The notes under the pieces were generated by a model. It was not told the DNA's origin and ran no database searches. It saw only the letters and a program-made list of their open reading frames with translations. From Treponema sp. (GTDB taxonomy: Bacteria > Spirochaetota > Spirochaetia > Treponematales > Treponemataceae): a DNA stretch of 64,000 nucleotides. The stretch lies in NCBI GenBank assembly GCA_016286365.1, contig JAEESN010000006.1, positions 62,001-126,000 of the forward strand, written 5' to 3'. Made by a program: the position numbers and the translations under genes. This document shows positions 44,118 to 51,164 of the stretch, piece by piece; positions within the stretch are counted from its first letter, which is position 1, and each line of letters opens with the position of its first letter.

Positions 44118-45023
44118 TCACTCAAAATCCCCTTTATTCACAACAACCGGATAACTGTCATACTGACGACATCCTGGGGTTGGAAGCAAAGCTGACCGTT
44201 TTACAATGTTATTACCGTTATAAGTTTTGTGGCTTGAATCATTTGCAACAAACTCATCAACGTATTCAGCGAGTAAAAATCCTTTGGCTTCTGCTTCATC
44301 GGTCACTGCCTTCAAAAAAGTGTTAGGATTAAAAGTAAGACACTCCTTTCTGACTAAAGTATGAAAACCACCGCTGGTTTTGATAATTGCAAAGTTTCCA
44401 AGTCCAAAAAGATTCTCACCTGCACTATGTAATACAAAATACGCCTCTTCAAATACCTTTGAACTCCGGCTCTCTTTCTTGATATCCATATCAAAATCCA
44501 GCCAGATGCGGCGACTTGTGTGAGATGCATGGCAGCTTTTCATATGCTCAAATACCTTTGGCATCTTTACCAGATGATCCTGAATACCAGGCTGAGAACC
44601 ACGCAAGATTGCTGAAGTCAGATTCTTTCGTTCATTATTATAATGCTCAAAGGTATCTTCGATGCAGTCAATTTCGTTTGTCGGATTTACAACAGAATAA
44701 ACCACCATTGCATGCTCAGGATAAGGCACACCCGTAGTAGTCAAAAGTGAACGCTTGTCGCAGTTATAAGTATAGAAAGCCTGCCTATATATATCAAAGT
44801 TCCATTCCTGCTTAAGCCCACCCTTACAACGAATCAGTTCTTCCCTCATCATTTCACCACGGGCACCAACCTTTGTATATTCTCGTTCTTCATCAGTCAG
44901 CTTCTTACCGCGGCAAGCCAGCATAATCATATAAGACTCATAAGCAAGAGGTTTCTCAATGATATGATTAAAGAACCACCGAAGCTCATCTTCATCTAGT
45001 ATCATATTGTAATATTCAGCCAT
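44118..45023 (-). CDS. Primase-like (AEP-like) protein
   Basis: 301 residues from the ATG at 45023, with GGAGG five bases upstream; it overlaps the preceding gene by 8 bases. The C-terminal half shows RRIWLDFDMDIK (hhhDhD metal site) and FAIIKTSGGFHTLVRK (S-G-G-x-H), the first two motifs of archaeo-eukaryotic primases, and later SALLPTPGCRQYDSYP. The N-terminal 130 residues are unassigned. I infer a nucleotide-polymerising or related enzyme. Its place between an RlaP-type transferase and WYL regulators suggests RNA end processing. A divergent fold with similar motifs remains possible. Confidence 0.55.
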   Translation of the reverse strand: MAEYYNMILDEDELRWFFNHIIEKPLAYESYMIMLACRGKKLTDEEREYTKVGARGEMMREELIRCKGGLKQEWNFDIYRQAFYTYNCDKRSLLTTTGVPYPEHAMVVYSVVNPTNEIDCIEDTFEHYNNERKNLTSAILRGSQPGIQDHLVKMPKVFEHMKSCHASHTSRRIWLDFDMDIKKESRSSKVFEEAYFVLHSAGENLFGLGNFAIIKTSGGFHTLVRKECLTFNPNTFLKAVTDEAEAKGFLLAEYVDEFVANDSSHKTYNGNNIVKRSALLPTPGCRQYDSYPVVVNKGDFE

Positions 45024-45831
45024 TATTTCCTCCCGCAATTTCTAGAAATAATTGATCCAATTCTTCATAATCCGATTGATTATCTTTCCAATCAGCAATT
45101 CCATCTCTTATAATTGCAATGCGGTTAGCAAAGAAGATTTCATGAGCCATAATTCTTTTACCCTTTGTACGTTCATTCTGAGTTCTTTTCTTTTCGCATA
45201 TATCATTTTCTATCTCTGACTGACACATATCATCATTAATCTCTTCAAAGAATTCTTCATCCTCAGGATTTATTTCCGCAGCAGCAAGCTTTGAATATTC
45301 AGTTGGAGCTGGGCTTTTCTGATAGAAAACATATGAGGCAGCAAGAACAGCCCGGTAAACATAGGTATATTTTTTATAAACAATCTCAGTACCAACAAAA
45401 TCCCGTTTTATTATGCTTTCAGCCAATCCAATATAATGATGAATCATGGCTTTAAGCTTTACATAATCATTCATCACTGCCCTAACCTTTTCCCAATCCT
45501 CTGAAGTCCTGTAAACTATCGGGGAATCAGCCCATTCAAAAATCACTGGATTCGATTTATAAAGCTGCTTACAAAACTTCTTCAAATCCCAGCCGTTGAT
45601 GTCGTATATTTCATTAAGTTCAGCATCTATAAAGTCTGGAAGTTCTTTAACGCGTAAATAATCCTGTACCGGACGAACAAAAATAAAACGTACATCATAA
45701 TCAGAATCAGGACTCTCAAAGCCCCATGCCCGGCTTCCACTTTCGCAGGCATAAATAATGCGGATATTCTCGCGTGCTTCAATTTGAGAAAGTTTTTCTT
45801 TTATAGATTGAGTGATTTCCTTTTCGTCCAT
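45016..45831 (-). CDS. RlaP/YcgL-type nucleotidyltransferase (DNA polymerase beta superfamily)
   Basis: 271 residues from the ATG at 45831, with AGG five bases upstream. The nucleotidyltransferase motif is YACESGSRAWGFESPDSDYDVRF, that is G-S-R-A-x-G followed by D-x-D (about residues 26-44). The third acidic residue is in the IDAELNEIYDINGWDLKKF region. The C-terminal part is helical. RNA-ligase-associated polymerase-beta proteins (RlaP) are known neighbours of RtcB and are thought to add nucleotides to, or modify, RNA ends. It is the first gene of the unit driven by promoter copy C. Confidence 0.83.
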   Translation of the reverse strand: MDEKEITQSIKEKLSQIEARENIRIIYACESGSRAWGFESPDSDYDVRFIFVRPVQDYLRVKELPDFIDAELNEIYDINGWDLKKFCKQLYKSNPVIFEWADSPIVYRTSEDWEKVRAVMNDYVKLKAMIHHYIGLAESIIKRDFVGTEIVYKKYTYVYRAVLAASYVFYQKSPAPTEYSKLAAAEINPEDEEFFEEINDDMCQSEIENDICEKKRTQNERTKGKRIMAHEIFFANRIAIIRDGIADWKDNQSDYEELDQLFLEIAGGNNG

Positions 45832-45889
45832 TTTCACCTCACATCAACTATAGCTTCAGTCATTCAAAAAAGCATTAAAGTTATACTTG

Positions 45890-45936
45890 AATTTATCAGC
45901 AGAACAATGAGGAATCACGGAAAATTTAGTGCGAAA
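45890..45936 (-). promoter_or_regulatory. RNA-repair regulon promoter, copy C (RlaP, primase-like, WYL genes)
   Basis: The minus strand has TTTTCGCACTAAATTTTCC, GTGATT, 17 bases and TAAATT (45895-45890), identical in spacing to copies A and B. The start would be near 45881, about 50 bases before the RlaP ATG. The tRNA-Glu gene ends about 50 bases upstream. Confidence 0.75.
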
Positions 45937-45988
45937 AATAATAAGAATGAATATTGCCGACTACCAGTTATCACAGGTTTCCATAAAA

Positions 45989-46060
45989 AGGTCCGTAGGA
46001 GAGTCGAACTCCTGTTGGCTGGATGAAAACCAGCTGTCCTAACCGTTAGACGAACGGACC
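45989..46060 (-). tRNA. tRNA-Glu (TTC)
   Basis: Minus-strand cloverleaf. Acceptor GGTCCGT/ACGGACC, anticodon stem GCTGG/CCAGC with loop TTTTCAT, T-stem AGGAG/CTCCT with loop TTCGACT. CCA is not encoded. It is the last of five clustered tRNA genes, and T residues follow. Confidence 0.93.
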
Positions 46061-46066
46061 ATATAG

Positions 46067-46153
46067 CGGAGAGAGAGGGATTTGAACCCCCGATAGCGTT
46101 ACCGCTATAACAGCTTAGCATGCTGCCGCATTCGGCCTCTCTGCCATCTCTCC
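46067..46153 (-). tRNA. tRNA-Ser (GCT)
   Basis: 87 nt with a long variable arm (TAGCG-GTAA-CGCTA). Acceptor GGAGAGA/TCTCTCC, anticodon stem GCAGC/GCTGT with loop ATGCTAA, discriminator G, T-loop TTCAAAT. It is second from last in the tRNA cluster. Confidence 0.92.
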
Positions 46154-46159
46154 ATAAAG

Positions 46160-46234
46160 GTGGGCGTACCAGATTCGAACTGGTGAACTCTTGATCCACA
46201 ATCAAGCGCGTTAGACCTCTCCGCCAACGTCCAC
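46160..46234 (-). tRNA. tRNA-His (GTG)
   Basis: Anticodon stem CTTGA/TCAAG with loop TTGTGGA. The 5' strand GTGGACGT faces ACGCCCAC, which gives the extra G-1:C73 pair of tRNA-His; one A-C mismatch is seen within the acceptor stem. T-stem ACCAG/CTGGT. Ends are placed from the G-1 pair. Confidence 0.88.
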
Positions 46235-46243
46235 ATGTATAAG

Positions 46244-46317
46244 AGAACTGGATGGGATTCGAACCCACGACTAGTAGTTTTGCAGACTACCCCCTTTGGC
46301 CTCTTGGGTACCAGTTC
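46244..46317 (-). tRNA. tRNA-Cys (GCA)
   Basis: Acceptor GAACTGG/CCAGTTC with T73, as usual for Cys. Anticodon stem GTAGT/ACTAC with loop CTGCAAA, D-stem CCC/GGG, T-stem GTGGG/CCCAT with loop TTCGAAT. Confidence 0.92.
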
Positions 46318-46320
46318 TAT

Positions 46321-46393
46321 CACGCGCATTAGGCTTCGAACCTAAAACCTTCGGTTTTGGAGACCGATGCTCTACCAACTGAGCTATACGCGT
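46321..46393 (-). tRNA. tRNA-Trp (CCA)
   Basis: Acceptor ACGCGTA/TGCGCGT with one G-U pair, D-stem GCTC/GAGC, anticodon stem TCGGT/ACCGA with loop CTCCAAA, T-stem TTAGG/CCTAA with loop TTCGAAG, discriminator G. It is the first of five tRNA genes, 7 bases after the end of the XRE gene. Confidence 0.93.
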
Positions 46394-46400
46394 ATTAGTT

Positions 46401-46688
46401 TCATGCGCTAAGTACTTCCACACCCTCCGAATCATCAATCTCTACAGACACCATATGGGTTACGACAATATCATCCATTGTGACGCCAAGCACTTGAGCA
46501 AGCACAACAAGGTTATCGAGCGTAGGCATGTTTTTCGCCGCAAACCAGTTGTATATTGTCTGCACATACGGAAAATCGAGAAGAATCTGCAGCTGACGAG
46601 GCGTAATACCCCGCTGCTTCATAAGTGTTTTGATTTTTGCACCTGTTGCCTCTAAATCGAGCACAGGTTTAAGATATGTTGTTTTCAC
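46401..46688 (-). CDS. XRE-type helix-turn-helix regulator
   Basis: 95 residues from a GTG at 46688 with AAAGGGG about ten bases upstream. A Cro/C1-type fold is visible: GAKIKTLMKQRGITPRQLQILL (helices 1-2), FPYVQTIYNWFAAKNMPTLDNLVVLAQVLGV (recognition helix and helices 4-5, shown here by their order), then an acidic tail of 20 residues. No effector domain is present. It lies upstream of the five tRNA genes in the same orientation. A tiny frame with a strong ribosome site precedes it. Confidence 0.78.
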   Translation of the reverse strand: MKTTYLKPVLDLEATGAKIKTLMKQRGITPRQLQILLDFPYVQTIYNWFAAKNMPTLDNLVVLAQVLGVTMDDIVVTHMVSVEIDDSEGVEVLSA

Positions 46689-46751
46689 GTTGAATAACCC
46701 CTTTATTTCGAAGTCTCAACGCCTTAAGGATGGATTACGCCAAAACTCCGC

Positions 46752-46802
46752 TTACAAAAATTGACTTGCAGTTCGACGAACTGTTTTCACACCAGCGTTC
46801 AT
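46752..46802 (-). CDS. Possible 16-residue leader peptide upstream of the XRE gene
   Basis: ATG at 46802 follows AAGGAGG by 7 bases, a stronger site than that of the XRE gene. It encodes MNAGVKTVRRTASQFL and stops at 46752. It contains the hairpin CAGTTC-GTC-GAACTG. Flanking sequences TTGACTTG/CAAGTCAA and CTTACA/TGTAAG interleave and could form a pseudoknot. Function is unknown. Confidence 0.35.
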   Translation of the reverse strand: MNAGVKTVRRTASQFL

Positions 46803-46991
46803 CTCTGAACCTCCTTTAAGTGTAAGCCGACTCAAGTCAACTTTTACGTTGTTCCAACGCTTTGTGATTTTAATATATCATCTGAAAAAACTTTTGTCAT
46901 TAAAGATGTTCTATAATTTTAAACAATTCTTCCTCTTCTTTTAATTGAAGAGTTGCCTGGATGATGATATATTCAATTTAAAGGAGTTCTT

Positions 46992-47549
46992 ATGATTATT
47001 TTATTAGGCGGGTCGAGTCATGTGGGGAAGACTTTGATTGCGCAGAAGCTGATGGAAAAAACTATGATTCCTTACGTGAGCCTTGATCACCTTAAGATGG
47101 CATTTATCAGAACCGGGCAGACAGATTTGACTACTGAAGATGATTATAAAATGCGATACTTTCTCTGGCCGTTTGCAGCCGAAATGATAAAAACTGCGAT
47201 CGAAAATAATCAGAATATGATAGTTGAAGGATGCTATATCCCAGGCGAATGGAAGGATTCCTTTACTGATGATTATCTTTCAAAAATTTACTGCACCTTC
47301 ATCACCATGAGCGAAGAATACCTCCGGAAAAATATAAGTGCAGTAATTGAAAAAGCCTGTGTGATTGAAAACCGAATTGATGACGAAGTTGATTTAGAAA
47401 GGCTTATTATGTGCAGTAAAGAATTCAAAGCTGACTGCCAGAAATACGATATTCCGAATCTTGAAATTACCCTGGAGACAAAATACGATGCCGACCGCTT
47501 TGCTGATCAGATTTTATCGGAGGCCAGAGCTGGCATTCAAACTTGTTAA
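46992..47549 (+). CDS. P-loop kinase-like protein
   Basis: 185 residues. The Walker A motif is at the N-terminus: IILLGGSSHVGKTLIAQKL (GxxxxGKT). The region PYVSLDHLKMAF resembles the substrate-binding part of zeta-toxin or 2-phosphoglycerate-kinase-like proteins, and NMIVEGCYIP is the Walker-B-like strand. It probably phosphorylates a small metabolite. The gene is preceded by AAAGGAG and stands alone on the plus strand. Confidence 0.75.
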   Translation: MIILLGGSSHVGKTLIAQKLMEKTMIPYVSLDHLKMAFIRTGQTDLTTEDDYKMRYFLWPFAAEMIKTAIENNQNMIVEGCYIPGEWKDSFTDDYLSKIYCTFITMSEEYLRKNISAVIEKACVIENRIDDEVDLERLIMCSKEFKADCQKYDIPNLEITLETKYDADRFADQILSEARAGIQTC

Positions 47550-47640
47550 TGCTGTGTATTCACAAAAGTACATATTTTGTAAAAAACCGTTTAAGATGTA
47601 TAATCATATATGAACACAAAACCAAGAGAGGTCCAGAGTC

Positions 47641-48033
47641 ATGAAGAAAAAAATCTTTTTAATCATTTTGTTTATAAGTTTTATTTCGATTTTAGGAGCT
47701 GATACTTCGGAAAAACTTGACTGGTATAAAAATCTTGGAACTTTCCAGATTTTTACTAATGATGAAAAACCTGCTACGGTTAGAGTGGAAATCTATCTTG
47801 GCTACAAAAAAGGTGATAAAGACTGCCTGACAGAAATTACAAACAGACAGGTAGAAATAAAACAATTTATACGCATGTATTTTAGAAAGAAAACTGCGGC
47901 AGAGCTCAAAAACCCCGCCAATCACGGACTATTTATCCTCGAAATTAAAGAAGCAATCAATCAAAATATTTTGACCAATTCATTTATCAGATCTGTAAAA
48001 TTTAATCAGTTTGATGTCGTCGAGCAAAAATAA
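47641..48033 (+). CDS. Secreted FliL-like protein
   Basis: 130 residues with a signal peptide (MKKKIFLIILFISFISILG, cleaved near A-D). The mature part matches the periplasmic domain of FliL: VRVEIYLGYKKGDK, then EITNRQVEIKQFIRMYFRKKTAAEL (the R-x-x-I-R-x-x-(L/F) segment) and a final V-x-F-x-x-F strand. FliL surrounds the flagellar stator. This gene is far from any motility operon and has a cleavable rather than a long anchor helix, so it is probably a paralogue. Confidence 0.6.
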   Translation: MKKKIFLIILFISFISILGADTSEKLDWYKNLGTFQIFTNDEKPATVRVEIYLGYKKGDKDCLTEITNRQVEIKQFIRMYFRKKTAAELKNPANHGLFILEIKEAINQNILTNSFIRSVKFNQFDVVEQK

Positions 48034-48187
48034 ATTTCTTTATCATTAATCTGCACATCTCTAAATCTCATACACTGATAAAATCATTCATCCTCTAGAT
48101 TCCAACCAACGTAAATCTGACTTTCATAATCATTCTCTAATCTAAAAGCCACTAAATCTGGCCAGCCTCATAATCATTCTCAAATTT
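48034..48187. repeat. Short imperfect repeats in a spacer
   Basis: Phrases such as AATCTGACT, TCATAATCATTCTC and CTAAATC recur two or three times across about 150 bases between the convergent FliL-like and CPBP genes. No gene is seen. Confidence 0.4.
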
Positions 48188-48991
48188 CTAAATCCCCAGT
48201 AGTGTAAATCTGACTGCGTCGACAATTCCGTGGCTTATCATGGCGGAGGTGATGTCGCGCTTTGTTTGAAGGAGGGCGAATGGGAGACCAAAAAGAACAC
48301 AGAGCATGAGGGTCGGAGTAAGATCATAGCCGTGGATAACAGTGTGCGGAACAATCATCATAAAATACATGGTGATGATGTCGAAGAGGTTCATCTTTTT
48401 TGAATCACCGGTGGCTGCATCCGCGTTGTTATTCTGAGGCTTGCTTTCCACACTCACACAATAAACACAGAAGGCCATGAAAATTGCACGGCAGGCCATC
48501 TCTTCGTATATGGCGGGATTAAAGCAGATCAAAAGCTTTAGAAGGCTGAATTGAAAGTTCACCTGCTGACGGGAAATCAGTATGTTTATGACAGAAAGGA
48601 TTGCGCCGGACAAAATTGCAATCAGAATGCTGATTAAAGGTGACATCCTTGTCTGGCGCGAAAGAAGTTTATAATCCTTGTGTTTTTGCATGACAGAGAA
48701 AACTGCAAAAGATGAAAGAAGTGTCGGGATCCCGGCTCTGAGCCCGTAAATCAGGATGAAAGGATTTTGCTGATAGCCGAAGTATGCGACCATCGAAAGG
48801 ACTGCAAAAATCACAGAGATGATTACGTATTTTCTGGACGGAAGCCCATTTTTAATAAGCAGAAAAATTGAGAGAGCCAAAGTGATGAGCGCAAGGCCGA
48901 GCCAGTAAGGAGAATTGTCACCTTTTACCACAAGCCTGAATGCCAGAAGGATAATAAAGCAGATCCATAAAACGATGTTGTGTTTTTTCAT
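48188..48991 (-). CDS. CPBP family intramembrane metalloprotease
   Basis: 267 residues with about eight hydrophobic segments. The protease motifs are IYEEMACRAIFMAF (E-E-x-x-x-R, about residue 163), VPHTVIHGY, and SAMISHGIVDAV (final His). Family members cleave prenylated or leaderless peptides and include bacteriocin self-immunity proteins. The loop near residue 190 is hydrophilic and Asn/Asp-rich. No cognate peptide gene is adjacent. Confidence 0.84.
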   Translation of the reverse strand: MKKHNIVLWICFIILLAFRLVVKGDNSPYWLGLALITLALSIFLLIKNGLPSRKYVIISVIFAVLSMVAYFGYQQNPFILIYGLRAGIPTLLSSFAVFSVMQKHKDYKLLSRQTRMSPLISILIAILSGAILSVINILISRQQVNFQFSLLKLLICFNPAIYEEMACRAIFMAFCVYCVSVESKPQNNNADAATGDSKKMNLFDIITMYFMMIVPHTVIHGYDLTPTLMLCVLFGLPFALLQTKRDITSAMISHGIVDAVRFTLLGI

Positions 48992-49080
48992 TTTCGTACC
49001 TCTTGAAGTAATTGTAACATAGAAATGCAGATGTGTGGGAGATAATAGATGGATTTACGGTGTTTTACATGTTATCTGGG

Positions 49081-49386
49081 GGGATTTTACATAAATTCCT
49101 GGCGCCGGAAGGGCAAAATTTATGTAATTCTACAGAAATCCGGCGCAAAAATGGCTGCAAATTGTTCGATTTACATAAATTCTTCGCGCCGAGAGGGAGA
49201 AATTTATGTAATTCTGCGGGGATTAAGCCGGCGCGATGGCAGGATGAATGGGGATTTTACATAAATTCCCGGCGCCGGAGGGGTGAAATTTATGTAATTC
49301 TGCGGGGATTAGCCGGCGCAATGGCAGGACGAAGTGGGATTTTACATAAATTCTACGCGCCTTGAGGGAGGAATTTATGTAATCCT
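49081..49386. repeat. Four tandem ~85-bp repeats, each with an inverted repeat
   Basis: Units begin near 49085, 49169, 49255 and 49340. Each contains TTTACATAAATTC, a GC-rich core with GGCGCCGG or GCGCC, then AATTTATGTAATTC, so each can form a hairpin with a GCGCC loop. Between the hairpins GCGGGGATTAGCCGGCGC is also repeated in the middle units. A weaker trace lies at about 49050. The 474 bases from 48992 to 49465 hold no convincing gene. Confidence 0.8.
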
Positions 49387-49465
49387 AGTCTACCACACCC
49401 GTGCGATTGCTCTTACAAAAGAATAGTCCATCTGAGGCGTGGTATCCGGAATTCCTGTCATATAA

Positions 49466-50038
49466 TCAAAGGAAAATCTCTTGGTCCATAAAGTCATCAA
49501 GCTTAGTACCTTCCCAGCGTTTTGAATCTTTATTCGCTTCTTTGAGTTTTCCGATCAAAGCACGAGATATATCATCTTTAAGAAGTTCACCTGAATGACC
49601 ACCGTGCCATTTGATAAAGATATCCTTTTCAAAATTTTCTGCGCGCATATTTTTTTCTTTAGAAAGATCATAGGCGTCGAAAATCATCATGTCTGCATAA
49701 TGATATTTTTTCCCATCTTTGCGCCAGCTTTCATCTTCATATGCTTCGGAAATAAATTTACCGACCATGGCAACGCCGTCATTATCAGTTCCTACCTGAA
49801 GGAGGATGAACATGTCGTTTGGCTTGAGCTCTTCCCATTCATAAACTGACCAGTCAAAGTTGCTAGGATACTGCTCTTTCTTTACATGTTTTACAATGTC
49901 GAGATGTTCCTTCATCTTATAAGATGATATTGCCGGATTCCAGCGTAAGATATAAACATTCATTTTTTCACCTCCTTCTAAAATCTTTTTCATGCTGTCG
50001 GTAAAATATTCTGCGGGTTCAACATAATCCAATCCCAT
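49466..50038 (-). CDS. PUA/EVE-like domain protein
   Basis: 190 residues from 50038, or 165 from an ATG at 49963. Both have good sites: GGAGG before 50038 and AAGGAGG before 49963; the conserved-looking part begins at 49963 (MNVYILRWNPAISSYKM). The pattern WEELKPNDMFILLQVGTDN followed by VAMVGKFISEAYEDESW resembles the PUA-like EVE fold, which often binds modified bases. The start at 50038 lies 3 bases from the stop of the HIRAN-like gene, so the two form an operon. Confidence 0.55.
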   Translation of the reverse strand: MGLDYVEPAEYFTDSMKKILEGGEKMNVYILRWNPAISSYKMKEHLDIVKHVKKEQYPSNFDWSVYEWEELKPNDMFILLQVGTDNDGVAMVGKFISEAYEDESWRKDGKKYHYADMMIFDAYDLSKEKNMRAENFEKDIFIKWHGGHSGELLKDDISRALIGKLKEANKDSKRWEGTKLDDFMDQEIFL

Positions 50039-50041
50039 CAG

Positions 50042-50977
50042 CTATACCTCCAGTTCGACAACAATCTGATTGTCGCAAAGGCTGATTAATTTTCCGCCGA
50101 AGTTCATCTTCTTGGGTTTTGCTTCGCGAATGATGGCTGCAGCAAGGGCCCTAAGGTGACCGGCTTTTTCAAGACCTGGATTTCCGGAAATTTTCGACAT
50201 AGGATTTTCGATGCACACAATAATGGAATTCTTATCGTACTGATTATACGGCTCGGCCTGTACAACAGTTTTAAGACTTTCGTAAAAATCCTGTCTTACT
50301 TTGCGGATTTTTTCTATGCCGTCCAGAAAATCTTCTGCTTTAATTCTATCACAGAGTTTTCTGAAAGTCGAAGGAGAAGAAAAAGCTTCCCAGCTGTAAA
50401 AATTTGTTCCCACAAGAGGGAGCGTAATCTTTACAGAATTCTTTTTAAGCCAGCGTGTGAATGCCTGCTCAATAGTCTCTTTTGATGAATCAAAATCAAG
50501 CTTTTCCACAACACTTTCGTAAACATAATCAAGCTCCCATGGCTCACACACATCCATGCGACCGTAACAGAGAGAAAAAACTATTTCTACACAAAGAGGT
50601 TCAAGAATAAACTGACTAAGCTGCGCATATTTGTCAAAAACTATCCTTCGTCGTAAAAAAAGTTCTCCTGCAAGAAGACTGTTTTTTGTTTCCATTGCAG
50701 CCAGAATCGGACCGATGTGAACAAGGTAATCAAAAGTATCTTTGTCTGAAACATCAACATCAGGGGCAACGTAAACAACCGGATTAAAATTCAGCTTTGA
50801 ATCGATAAAAACATAATAGCTTGGGGTAAAATATGTGCTCGAAGTAAACACCTGTGCATCCTTAATATCCGGGAGTGCATTCTTGTCCCATTTTCCGGCA
50901 AAATCAAGCTGACCCGTCTTACTCTTTGTAAATTCATACCAGTCATTGGCAGTTTTGATTAAAATCTGTGAATTCAT
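50042..50977 (-). CDS. Protein with a C-terminal HIRAN-like domain
   Basis: 311 residues. The N-terminal 220 residues are not recognised; they are mixed alpha/beta with many aromatic residues. The C-terminus has VVQAEPYNQYDKNSIIVCIEN and later AGHLRALAAAI, which match the HIRAN pattern (E-P-x-N-x-Y-D-x-N-A-I-x-V, then G-x-L-x-x-x-x-A). HIRAN domains bind 3' single-stranded DNA ends. Together with the PUA/EVE-like partner and a divergent WYL regulator, it looks like an accessory nucleic-acid-related unit. Confidence 0.6.
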   Translation of the reverse strand: MNSQILIKTANDWYEFTKSKTGQLDFAGKWDKNALPDIKDAQVFTSSTYFTPSYYVFIDSKLNFNPVVYVAPDVDVSDKDTFDYLVHIGPILAAMETKNSLLAGELFLRRRIVFDKYAQLSQFILEPLCVEIVFSLCYGRMDVCEPWELDYVYESVVEKLDFDSSKETIEQAFTRWLKKNSVKITLPLVGTNFYSWEAFSSPSTFRKLCDRIKAEDFLDGIEKIRKVRQDFYESLKTVVQAEPYNQYDKNSIIVCIENPMSKISGNPGLEKAGHLRALAAAIIREAKPKKMNFGGKLISLCDNQIVVELEV

Positions 50978-51164
50978 ATATACCTCCTTATGGTAAAGCT
51001 AAAAATTACATTCGCAATTTTTTAACGCTTTGCTATACAACACCGGCCGCCAGCGGCCTTACACACCTCATCATCAACTTAATTATAAATCAAGGGGTGT
51101 TTCAAGAAGTGCGACAGGGTAAAAAAAATGTGATATAATTTTAAATAATTTTTGGAGGTGAAAA

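Noticed and set aside
49081-49386. Possible CRISPR array
   Set aside because: Repeats are ~85 bp units with internal inverted repeats, the 'spacers' are similar to each other, and no cas genes are present.
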